DNA of 5,897 bases from DATJAJ01 sp035622335 (GTDB taxonomy: Archaea; Thermoproteota; Nitrososphaeria; Nitrososphaerales; Gagatemarchaeaceae): NCBI GenBank assembly GCA_035622335.1, contig DASPVO010000008.1, forward strand, positions 1-5,897, written 5' to 3'. This document shows, one piece after another, positions 1 to 5,609 of the stretch. Position 1 is the stretch's first letter; every line of letters starts with the position of its first letter. The translations under genes were made by a program, and so were the position numbers. The notes under the pieces are model-generated. The model did not search any database, was not told the origin of the DNA, and saw nothing but the letters and a program-made list of their open reading frames with translations.

Positions 1-581
1 AGACAGACACCGCGGTGACGTCGGTCTCGCTCTTCTTCTGGACGATGCCCTTCTTCTGGCTTGGTGCGATACTCCTCTGGTTCTTCAGCATCCACTATCA
101 CGTCTTTCCCGCCGGAGGAGCGGCGTCTCTCAACCTCCCCACAGAGTCAATCTTCGGTCAGATAGCCGACATAGCAACACACGCCTTTCTGCCAGGTCTC
201 ACTCTGACGCTAGCCGCCTTCGCGGGCTACAGTCTCATAATGAGGAATACGGTCGTCGAGGAGCTGGGCCAGGACTACATCACGGTCGCGACGGCGAAGG
301 GGCTGTCCAGGAGGGCAGTCCTCTTCAAGCACGCGGCGCGCAACGCGATGCTCCCGATGATAACGCTCATCGGGCTAAACTTGGGGTATGTCGTCAGCGG
401 AGCTCTCCTGGTCGAGGTGGTCTTCTCCTATCCAGGTGTCGGATGGCTCACGTACCAGGCGGTCCTTTCCCACGATTATCCGCTCCTCCAGGGATTATTC
501 CTGGTGCTCTCGGTGGCCGTGATAATCGCAAACTTCCTCGCGGACCTCGTATACTCTTTCGTGGATCCCCGCATCAAGTAG
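1..581 (+). CDS. dppB: Peptide-class (Dpp/Opp) ABC transporter permease, DppB-like, 5'-truncated
   Basis: This is the C-terminal part of an integral membrane subunit of an ABC importer. Together with the next permease it forms the substrate channel in the cytoplasmic membrane. The frame is open to the left edge (first full codon at 3), so the true start lies outside the window. The GTG at 15 is probably internal, because the roughly 190 visible residues are well short of the 310-340 usual for DppB. The ATPase-docking EAA loop is clear at nt 273-356 (D-Y-I-T-V-A-T-A-K-G, then R-N-A-M-L-P). The DppB C-terminal hallmark F-S-Y-P-G-V-G-W-L lies at nt 423-449, and the protein ends in the usual F-V-D-P-R. 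Hydrophobic segments fall at about nt 18-95, 180-240, 350-420 and 485-555. The next permease starts one nucleotide after this stop, which indicates an operon. Family assignment is firm. The substrate, peptide or oligosaccharide, cannot be read from the permease. Confidence 0.93.
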   Translation, partial: TDTAVTSVSLFFWTMPFFWLGAILLWFFSIHYHVFPAGGAASLNLPTESIFGQIADIATHAFLPGLTLTLAAFAGYSLIMRNTVVEELGQDYITVATAKGLSRRAVLFKHAARNAMLPMITLIGLNLGYVVSGALLVEVVFSYPGVGWLTYQAVLSHDYPLLQGLFLVLSVAVIIANFLADLVYSFVDPRIK

Positions 582-582
582 G

Positions 583-1443
583 GTGAGAAGGGCGAGCTCC
601 ATCACGGCCCGGGTGCGCAGGTTGAGGCCACCCAAGGACCGCAGGGTGCTCGTCGGGATGTCCATACTGGGATTCTTCACCTTCATGGCCGTCTTCGCGC
701 CCTGGCTGACCCCGTACGGGCCGCACCAGGTCTCAGGGCCGCCATACTCACCTCCCAGCCTCAAGCACTGGATGGGGACGGACGAGCTCGGTGACGACAT
801 CATGAGCCAAGTGATCTACGGGTCGAGGGTGAGCCTCACCGTGGGATTCTCGGTCGCGCTCGCCGCGACCTTCATCGGTTCTCTGGTGGGGCTGGTCTCG
901 GGATTCTACAGGGGCGCGGTCGACGAGGCCCTGATGAGGTTCACCGACGTCATTCTGATACTCCCCTCCCTCCCCCTCGCTGTGATTCTCGCGGCATACC
1001 TGGGTCCCAGCGTCCTCACCATCATAGAAGTCCTCACGGTGACGGGGTGGCCTCTCGTAGCGAGGGTCGTGAGGTCCCAGACCCTTTCGCTCAGGGAGAG
1101 ACCGTTCGTGGACGCGGAGCGTGTCATCGGTGCGGGGAACGGCCACATCATGCTCAGGGTCATCATTCCAAACATTCTCAGTCTGATCGCCGCCAACGCG
1201 GTCCTCGCGATTACGGGTGCCGTAGTCGGGGAGGCCGGGCTGGACTTCATCGGACTGGGCAACCCCTCGGTGGTCAGCTGGGGGACCATGCTCTACTGGT
1301 CGCAGAACCTGAACGCCGTCCTCAGAGGGGCGTGGTGGTGGATCTTGGCGCCCGGGCTCTGCATAGCCTTCGTGGGCCTGGGCGCGGTGCTCATCAGCAT
1401 AGGAATCGAGAACATATTCAACCCGCGCCTGAGGGGAAGATGA
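583..1443 (+). CDS. dppC: Peptide-class ABC transporter permease, DppC-like
   Basis: This is the second membrane subunit of the importer (286 aa, normal for DppC). A basic N-terminus is followed by TM1 at about residues 22-44, as in the OppC N-terminal domain. The signature H-W-M-G-T-D-E-L-G-D-D follows at 62-72, where most relatives have G-R-D rather than G-D-D. Further membrane segments lie at about 83-107, 119-145, 199-217 and 252-275. The EAA loop that docks on the ATPases is at about 177-197 (D-A-E-R-V-I-G-A-G, then I-I-P-N), followed by G-L-D-F-I-G-L-G at 219-226. The GTG at 583 was chosen because it sits one nucleotide after the dppB stop, giving re-initiation coupling. Starting at the ATG at 658 would remove the basic N-terminus and part of TM1. 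No strong Shine-Dalgarno precedes it. The next gene starts 4 nt downstream. Function as an importer subunit is secure; the substrate is not. Confidence 0.94.
   Translation: MRRASSITARVRRLRPPKDRRVLVGMSILGFFTFMAVFAPWLTPYGPHQVSGPPYSPPSLKHWMGTDELGDDIMSQVIYGSRVSLTVGFSVALAATFIGSLVGLVSGFYRGAVDEALMRFTDVILILPSLPLAVILAAYLGPSVLTIIEVLTVTGWPLVARVVRSQTLSLRERPFVDAERVIGAGNGHIMLRVIIPNILSLIAANAVLAITGAVVGEAGLDFIGLGNPSVVSWGTMLYWSQNLNAVLRGAWWWILAPGLCIAFVGLGAVLISIGIENIFNPRLRGR
1431..1437 (+). promoter_or_regulatory. Shine-Dalgarno for dppD-like gene
   Basis: The purine run GAGGGGA lies inside the last codons of the dppC-like gene, 10 nt before the GTG at 1448. It supports that GTG as the start of the ATPase. An ATG at 1440 overlapping the dppC stop is in another frame and is not the start. 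Confidence 0.55.
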
Positions 1444-1447
1444 AAGC

Positions 1448-2422
1448 GTGGCGCTGCTCGAAGTAGAGGGGCTCAGCATCGAGTACAAGGTTCCGAACGG
1501 CTACCTGAGGGCGGTCGACAACGTCTCGTTCCAGATCCAGGAGAGGGAGGTGCTCGGGCTCGCGGGGGAGTCAGGCTGCGGCAAGTCCACACTGGCGCAC
1601 TCGATTCTGAGAATCCTTCCCGGGACCGCGCGCGTCTCCGGTTCGATAGTGGTCGACGGCCAGGACGTGGTGAGGATGGATGAGAAGGCGACGAGGGCCT
1701 ACAGGTGGAAGGTAGTGTCTCTGGTCCCCCAGGGTTCGATGAACGCGTTCGACCCCGTTGTCACTGTCGGCGCCCAGATCGTCGAATCTATCCGAATCCA
1801 CAGTGACGTCGACAAGGCTTCTGCGTGGAAGCGGGCAAGGGAGCTCTTCTCCCTTGTGGGGATCCCCGAAAGCAGGGTCACGGGGTACCCTCATCAGTTC
1901 AGCGGAGGCATGAAACAGAGAGCCGCCATAGCGATGGCGCTGTCGCTCAATCCCAAGGTCGTCATACTCGATGAACCCACCACGGCCCTCGACGTCGTCG
2001 TACAGAAGCAGATTCTTTCGCTGCTGGCGGGCCTCAAGAGAGAGATGGGAATCTCTTTCCTCTTCGTCACCCACGATCTCTCTGTCCTCTCGGAGATCGC
2101 GACCAAGATCGCCGTAATGTATGCGGGAAGGCTGGCGGAGGTCTCGACGAGCGAGTCTTTCTTCACCGCCCCGAACCATCCGTACAGCAGAGCGCTGATT
2201 CAGGCCATCCCCACGCTGAGCGGTGACCTCTCTCTGGTCAGGTCGATCTCGGGGCTGCCCCCGAACCTGCTTGACCCACCCTCAGGGTGCAGGTTCCACC
2301 CGCGCTGTCCGTACGTCTTCGACCGGTGCAAGAGCGAGGAGCCGAAGTTGACAGAAATCGAGGGAGGGTCTTTGGTTTCGTGCCATCTGTTCGAGGGAGG
2401 AGAGAGGAATGCCGTCAAGTGA
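1448..2422 (+). CDS. dppD: Peptide-class ABC transporter ATP-binding protein, DppD-like
   Basis: This is a cytoplasmic ATPase that powers import through the two permeases, as a heterodimer with the next gene product (324 aa, full family length). All nucleotide-binding motifs are present: Walker A G-E-S-G-C-G-K-S-T at 40-48, Q-loop Q95, ABC signature F-S-G-G-M-K-Q-R at 151-158, Walker B V-I-L-D-E-P with D175/E176, and H-loop H209. The C-terminal oligopeptide-transporter domain is complete, with cysteines C281, C287, C294 and C312 in the C-R-F-H-P-R-C-P pattern. In characterised DppD proteins such a quartet has been reported to bind a 4Fe-4S cluster; cluster binding here is inference. The start is GTG, preceded by a Shine-Dalgarno. 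The 3' end overlaps the next gene by 14 nt. The Q-loop context V-P-Q-G-S-M-N-A differs from the F-Q-D-P form in the partner, so the two ATPases are distinct rather than recently duplicated. Confidence 0.95.
   Translation: MALLEVEGLSIEYKVPNGYLRAVDNVSFQIQEREVLGLAGESGCGKSTLAHSILRILPGTARVSGSIVVDGQDVVRMDEKATRAYRWKVVSLVPQGSMNAFDPVVTVGAQIVESIRIHSDVDKASAWKRARELFSLVGIPESRVTGYPHQFSGGMKQRAAIAMALSLNPKVVILDEPTTALDVVVQKQILSLLAGLKREMGISFLFVTHDLSVLSEIATKIAVMYAGRLAEVSTSESFFTAPNHPYSRALIQAIPTLSGDLSLVRSISGLPPNLLDPPSGCRFHPRCPYVFDRCKSEEPKLTEIEGGSLVSCHLFEGGERNAVK
2395..2402 (+). promoter_or_regulatory. Shine-Dalgarno for dppF-like gene
   Basis: GGGAGGAG lies within the 3' coding end of the dppD-like gene, 6 nt before the ATG at 2409. 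It is one of the strongest ribosome-binding sequences in the window. It explains how the 14-nt overlapping gene is translated and fixes its start. Confidence 0.65.
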
Positions 2423-3215
2423 CGTCCCCATCCTGGAGGTGAGGCACCTGACGGTCAAGTTCGCGATAGGAAGAGGGCTTGTTTCCAAGCAGACCCTCAC
2501 GGCGGTGGACGACGTTTCGGTGTCGGTCAGGAGGGGCGAGGTGCTCGGCATCGTCGGCGAAAGCGGGAGCGGGAAGACCACACTGGCGAGGACGGTGGTC
2601 AAGCTGGTCACTCCCGATTCGGGCTCAGTGTACATCGATGGGAGAGACATCTTCGATGGAAAGGCCGGCGACCCGAAGGCATACAGAACGAAGGTCCAGA
2701 TGATCTTCCAGGATCCCTACGAATCCCTCAATCCGCGGGCCACTGCGGAGAGAGCAATCGAAGAGCCGATCGTCATCCACGAAATCATGAGCGACAGGTC
2801 AGCGAGACTCGAACGCGTAAGCGAGTTGATAGAGACTGTGGGGCTGAACCCGGCAGCTGTCGCAAAGAAGTATCCTCACGAGCTGAGTGGAGGCGAGAGG
2901 CAGCGAATTTCAATCGCCAGAGCGCTTGCCGTGAACCCTGAGTTGCTGCTGGCCGACGAACCAGTGTCGATGCTTGACGTCTCAATCAGAATCGGAGTCC
3001 TCGACCTTCTGAAGGAGCTGAAGAGGAAGCTCAATCTGACGGTCGTCTTCATCACACACGACCTGGGCGTCGCTAGGTACTTCTGCGACAGAATCGCCGT
3101 GATGCAGAAGGGAAGGCTGCTGGAAGTGGCTGAGACTGAGGAGCTGATTAGGCGCCCTTCAGACCCATACACGAAGCTGCTGCTGGATTCTGTCCCTGAC
3201 CCCAAGAAACACTAG
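2409..3215 (+). CDS. dppF: Peptide-class ABC transporter ATP-binding protein, DppF-like, lacking the C-terminal Cys domain
   Basis: This is the second ATPase of the importer (268 aa). It has Walker A G-E-S-G-S-G-K-T-T at 50-58, Q-loop Q101 in F-Q-D-P-Y-E-S-L-N-P, signature L-S-G-G-E-R-Q-R at 159-166, Walker B L-L-A-D-E-P with D183/E184, and H-loop H217. The ATPase core therefore looks complete and catalytically competent. The protein stops about 20 residues after the D-P-Y-T-K motif, at S-V-P-D-P-K-K-H. The C-terminal oligopeptide-transporter extension with its cysteine motif, present in the partner and usual in about 320-residue DppF proteins, is absent. The reading frame ends cleanly at TAG 3213, three nucleotides before the stop of the opposing gene. 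It is translationally coupled to the preceding ATPase. Whether the short form is a lineage trait or a secondary truncation cannot be told from one sequence. Confidence 0.94.
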   Translation: MPSSDVPILEVRHLTVKFAIGRGLVSKQTLTAVDDVSVSVRRGEVLGIVGESGSGKTTLARTVVKLVTPDSGSVYIDGRDIFDGKAGDPKAYRTKVQMIFQDPYESLNPRATAERAIEEPIVIHEIMSDRSARLERVSELIETVGLNPAAVAKKYPHELSGGERQRISIARALAVNPELLLADEPVSMLDVSIRIGVLDLLKELKRKLNLTVVFITHDLGVARYFCDRIAVMQKGRLLEVAETEELIRRPSDPYTKLLLDSVPDPKKH

Positions 3216-3218
3216 GGA

Positions 3219-4088
3219 TTAGGGTCTCTGGACCGCGACCCGGTTTCTTAGCGTGCCTATCTTTTCTATCTCAACCTCCACGACGTCTCCCCCTTCGAGG
3301 GTGAAGTCGTCTGGCGGGACGATGGATGTCCCCGTCATGAGCACGGTGAATGTCGTGATGACGTTGCTCCTCTTGAGGTAGGAGACGAGGTCTTCTACGC
3401 GCCGTTTCATCTGAGACGTGTTGACGCGACCCTTGAACTCGGTCTTCTTCCTCCTGATGATTCGCATGTTGATCTCGAGGGTGCGAGGGTCGGGGATTTC
3501 GTCGGCCGTGGTAATCAGTGGCCCAATCGCTGCGGAGCCTCTGTAGACCTTCGCCTGCGGAAGGTAGAGCGGGTTCTCGCCCTCTATGTCACGTGACGAG
3601 ACGTCGTTACCTACGGTGTACCCGAATATCCTGAACGAACTGTCCAGGACGACCGTGAGCTCGGGTTCCGGGACCGACCATTTGCTGTCCCATCTGACGC
3701 CGATTGGCTCACCCGGACCGACGCACCTGAGCCCGCTGTCCTTGAGGAAGAGTTCAGGCCTCTCGGCAGTATAGACGTAGTCATAGAGTCCCTTCGTCTT
3801 TGTCTCGTTCTCCCTAGCTTCCCTGCTGCGCAGATACGTCACGCCCGCTGCCCAGATCTCTGCAGGCCTCACGGGGATCGCCAGCGATTCGTAGTCGAGC
3901 TTCAGCTTTCGAGCCTTGCCCATCGAATCTCCGACAAGAGAAAGGAGGCGCTGCATAGAGCCTCCGGCGGCGTAGACCGAGAGCCAGTCAGAAAACTTGG
4001 GAGAAGCAGAGGTCAAGTCGTACAGCGCATCGCCTTCGATGACGCCTATCCTGTTGCCTCGGTCTGACGTAAAGCTGCACAGCTTCAT
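3219..4088 (-). CDS. FAH-fold dehydratase/hydrolase, likely 2-keto-3-deoxy-D-arabinonate dehydratase-like
   Basis: This is a cytosolic enzyme of the fumarylacetoacetate hydrolase superfamily (289 aa). The core begins near residue 76 (A-E-I-W-A-A-G-V-T-Y). It carries P-E-L-F-L-K at 111-116, the acidic metal-binding pair E-P-E-L (E141, E143), then N-D-V-S-S-R-D at 161-167 with D162 as third ligand. E-N-P-L-Y-L-P-Q-A-K lies at 171-180 and T-G-T-S-I-V-P-P at 252-259. From memory, this motif series and length match the Sulfolobus 2-keto-3-deoxy-D-arabinonate dehydratase more closely than generic FAH hydrolases. That enzyme uses a divalent metal to make 2-oxoglutarate semialdehyde in non-phosphorylating pentose oxidation. 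Related enzymes act on other keto-deoxy sugar acids, or hydrolyse acylpyruvates, so the exact substrate is open. ATG 4088 has AGGAGGG 10 nt upstream. The gene converges on the transporter with a 3-nt gap and diverges from the hydrolase-cyclase gene. Confidence 0.85.
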   Translation of the reverse strand: MKLCSFTSDRGNRIGVIEGDALYDLTSASPKFSDWLSVYAAGGSMQRLLSLVGDSMGKARKLKLDYESLAIPVRPAEIWAAGVTYLRSREARENETKTKGLYDYVYTAERPELFLKDSGLRCVGPGEPIGVRWDSKWSVPEPELTVVLDSSFRIFGYTVGNDVSSRDIEGENPLYLPQAKVYRGSAAIGPLITTADEIPDPRTLEINMRIIRRKKTEFKGRVNTSQMKRRVEDLVSYLKRSNVITTFTVLMTGTSIVPPDDFTLEGGDVVEVEIEKIGTLRNRVAVQRP

Positions 4089-4098
4089 TCTTCTCTTT

Positions 4099-4105
4099 CC
4101 CTCCT
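4099..4105 (-). promoter_or_regulatory. Shine-Dalgarno for FAH-fold gene
   Basis: On the minus strand this reads AGGAGGG and ends 10 nt before the ATG at 4088-4086, followed by a purine-rich run. It supports that start codon, although the spacing is slightly long. Confidence 0.55.
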
Positions 4106-4113
4106 GGCAAGGG

Positions 4114-4122
4114 CAATTTTAA
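4114..4122. promoter_or_regulatory. TATA-like element in the 44-nt divergent spacer
   Basis: The stretch CAATTTTAA (minus strand TTAAAATTG) is the only AT-rich patch in the spacer between the divergent FAH-fold and hydrolase-cyclase genes. Archaeal TATA boxes sit about 25 nt before transcription starts. Minus-strand use would place the start near 4091-4094, giving an almost leaderless message that excludes the Shine-Dalgarno. Plus-strand use would place it near 4142, inside the annotated hydrolase-cyclase frame. It may serve one or both directions; this is tentative. Confidence 0.3.
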
Positions 4123-4132
4123 CCATGCCGCG

Positions 4133-5527
4133 ATGAGAGCGGCCCTCACCACTCAGCTTTTTACTCCTGTCGCGAGAACCGGGTCGTTGTCCACTCGGAC
4201 AGCGAGACCCGAGACCAGGTACGCGAGGAGCGGCGACGTCAGGGTCGCGTACCAAGTGACGGGGAGCGGACCAGTCGACATGGTTTTTGCCCCCGGGACC
4301 GTTTCCCACTTGGACATGGACTGGGAGTGGCCCACGAGGGCCGACTTTTTCGAGAAGCTCAGCTCCTTCTGCCGCCTGATTCGGTTCGATAAGAGGGGCA
4401 CCGGGATGTCCGACCGGCCCACCTACGCCGCGACGCTGGAGGAGAGGATAGACGACATCAGGGCGGTCATGGACGGGGCCGGGAGCGAAAGCGCGTTCGT
4501 CTTTGGGGCATCGGAAGGCGGCTCTATGGCTTGCCTCTTCGGCGCGACCTACCCGTCAAGGACGAGGGGGATTATCATCTGGGGCTCTCAGGCACGATGG
4601 GTCAAGACGGACGACTATCCGTGGGGGATGACGCCTGAAGAGAACAAGCGCATGATAAGCGACCTCTCAGAGAACGGAGTAACCCTTGACTATGTCCAGG
4701 GACCCGGCGCGGGGCTAAATACGGCTGACCCTGCGTTGCTAGACTGGTTCATGAGGTACGGACGAGCCGGCGGAAGTCCCTCTTCATTCGTAGCTCTCGA
4801 AAAGATGAACAGCGAAATCGACATCCGTGGGATTCTTCCCACGCTGCGCGTGCCAGCGCTCGTCATGAACAGGACAGGAGACCCCGTGGCCAACGTGGAA
4901 GCCGCAAGGGACCTCGCTTCCCGGATTCCTAACGCGAAGTTCGTGGAATTTCCAGGAGATAGTCATTCGTTTACCGACATTCGAGACAGGGTCGTGGCGG
5001 AGGTGGAGGAGTTCGTGACCGGGACGAGGTGGCACGCAACACTGGACCGCGTCCTCGCGACCATCCTGTTCGTGGACATCGTAGGGTCGACGAAGCAGCT
5101 CTCCGAACTGGGCGACAGCAGGTGGCGGGCGCTGTTGGAGCAGTTCAACGACGCGGTGAGGAAGGAGCTGGCTAGGTTCAGGGGCAAGGAGGTAAGGACC
5201 ACAGGGGACGGGTTCGTGGCCACGTTCGACGGACCGACAAGGGCAATCCAGTGCGCCGAGGCGATAAGGGACGCCGTGAGCCACTTGGGGGTCGAAGCAA
5301 GAATTGGCCTCCACACCGGGGAGTGCGAACTGATGGGGGACGACGTCGGCGGAATAGCGGTGCACGCCGCGGCGAGGATATCAGGGGAGGCTGGCGCTGG
5401 TCAGATACTCATCTCCGGCACGGTGAAGGATCTGGTCGCGGGATCTGGCCTGGAGTTCAGGGACGCCGGTCTGCACGCGCTCAAGGGGCTGCCAACCGAG
5501 TGGCACCTCTACGAAGTGTTCCGCTAA
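4133..5527 (+). CDS. Alpha/beta hydrolase - class III nucleotide cyclase fusion protein
   Basis: This is a soluble two-domain protein (464 aa) with no membrane segment or signal peptide. Residues about 27-295 form an alpha/beta hydrolase. The nucleophile elbow G-A-S-E-G-G contains S127, the likely acid is D250 (R-T-G-D), and H278 lies in P-G-D-S-H-S-F, so the triad appears complete. Residues about 305-464 form a class III adenylate/guanylate cyclase catalytic domain. Metal aspartates are D315 (F-V-D-I-V-G-S-T) and D359 (T-T-G-D-G-F), with D394 and R405 in the D-V-G-G-I-A-V-H-A-A-A-R segment. The usual purine-selecting lysine position holds R355, and the usual transition-state asparagine position holds H401. 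M. tuberculosis Rv1900c has the same architecture. The likely role is cyclic-nucleotide signalling gated by a small-molecule or ester-binding hydrolase module, which is inference. The start is uncertain: homology-like sequence begins near residue 25 (R-P-E-T-R-Y), and TTG at 4187 is an alternative to ATG 4133. Confidence 0.9.
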   Translation: MRAALTTQLFTPVARTGSLSTRTARPETRYARSGDVRVAYQVTGSGPVDMVFAPGTVSHLDMDWEWPTRADFFEKLSSFCRLIRFDKRGTGMSDRPTYAATLEERIDDIRAVMDGAGSESAFVFGASEGGSMACLFGATYPSRTRGIIIWGSQARWVKTDDYPWGMTPEENKRMISDLSENGVTLDYVQGPGAGLNTADPALLDWFMRYGRAGGSPSSFVALEKMNSEIDIRGILPTLRVPALVMNRTGDPVANVEAARDLASRIPNAKFVEFPGDSHSFTDIRDRVVAEVEEFVTGTRWHATLDRVLATILFVDIVGSTKQLSELGDSRWRALLEQFNDAVRKELARFRGKEVRTTGDGFVATFDGPTRAIQCAEAIRDAVSHLGVEARIGLHTGECELMGDDVGGIAVHAAARISGEAGAGQILISGTVKDLVAGSGLEFRDAGLHALKGLPTEWHLYEVFR

Positions 5528-5540
5528 ACGCGATTAACGT

Positions 5541-5548
5541 GTTTATTA
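5541..5548 (+). promoter_or_regulatory. TATA-like promoter element upstream of antiporter gene
   Basis: GTTTATTA stands out as AT-rich within the 82-nt spacer 5528-5609. An archaeal transcription start about 25 nt downstream would fall near 5570, leaving an untranslated leader of about 40 nt that includes the Shine-Dalgarno at 5596. Placement fits a promoter for the antiporter gene, separating it from the preceding cyclase transcript. No other element was recognised in this spacer. Confidence 0.4.
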
Positions 5549-5595
5549 CCGATATCCCGTAATTGGACGACAAGTTGGGAAGCGACCCCGCCTAC

Positions 5596-5600
5596 GGAGG
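5596..5600 (+). promoter_or_regulatory. Shine-Dalgarno deciding a TTG start
   Basis: GGAGG sits 9 nt before TTG 5610. There is no in-frame ATG or GTG between the upstream in-frame stop (5535-5537) and the first membrane helix, so this site identifies TTG as the start of the antiporter. Confidence 0.6.
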
Positions 5601-5609
5601 CTCGGGCCT

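Noticed and set aside
748..1488. Long minus-strand open frame (246 codons) opposite the dppC-like gene
   Set aside because: Its translation is rich in Arg, Glu, His, Pro and Asp without domain pattern, which is typical of an antisense shadow in GC-rich coding DNA. The plus-strand frame is a clear permease.
1571..2179. Minus-strand open frame (202 codons) opposite the dppD-like ATPase
   Set aside because: It lies wholly within the ATPase core on the other strand. The composition is low-complexity and charged, with no recognisable motif and no ribosome-binding support.
3242..3267. T-rich patches (TTTCTT, CTTTTCT) after the dppF-like stop as a terminator
   Set aside because: They are short, interrupted, and fully explained as the complement of lysine/glutamate/isoleucine codons in the 3' end of the opposing gene.
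4125..4136. Tiny ATG-CCG-CGA-TGA frame just before ATG 4133, a possible leader peptide
   Set aside because: Three codons with no ribosome-binding sequence and nothing attenuator-like around it; most likely chance.
4085..4309. Minus-strand open frame spanning the divergent spacer
   Set aside because: It overlaps both the FAH-fold start and the hydrolase-cyclase 5' end, and its translation is Gly/Arg/Pro/Ser-rich without features. It would leave no promoter for either gene.
4784..5365. Minus-strand open frame (193 codons) inside the hydrolase-cyclase gene
   Set aside because: It is an antisense shadow of a well-supported fusion gene, with no family motifs.
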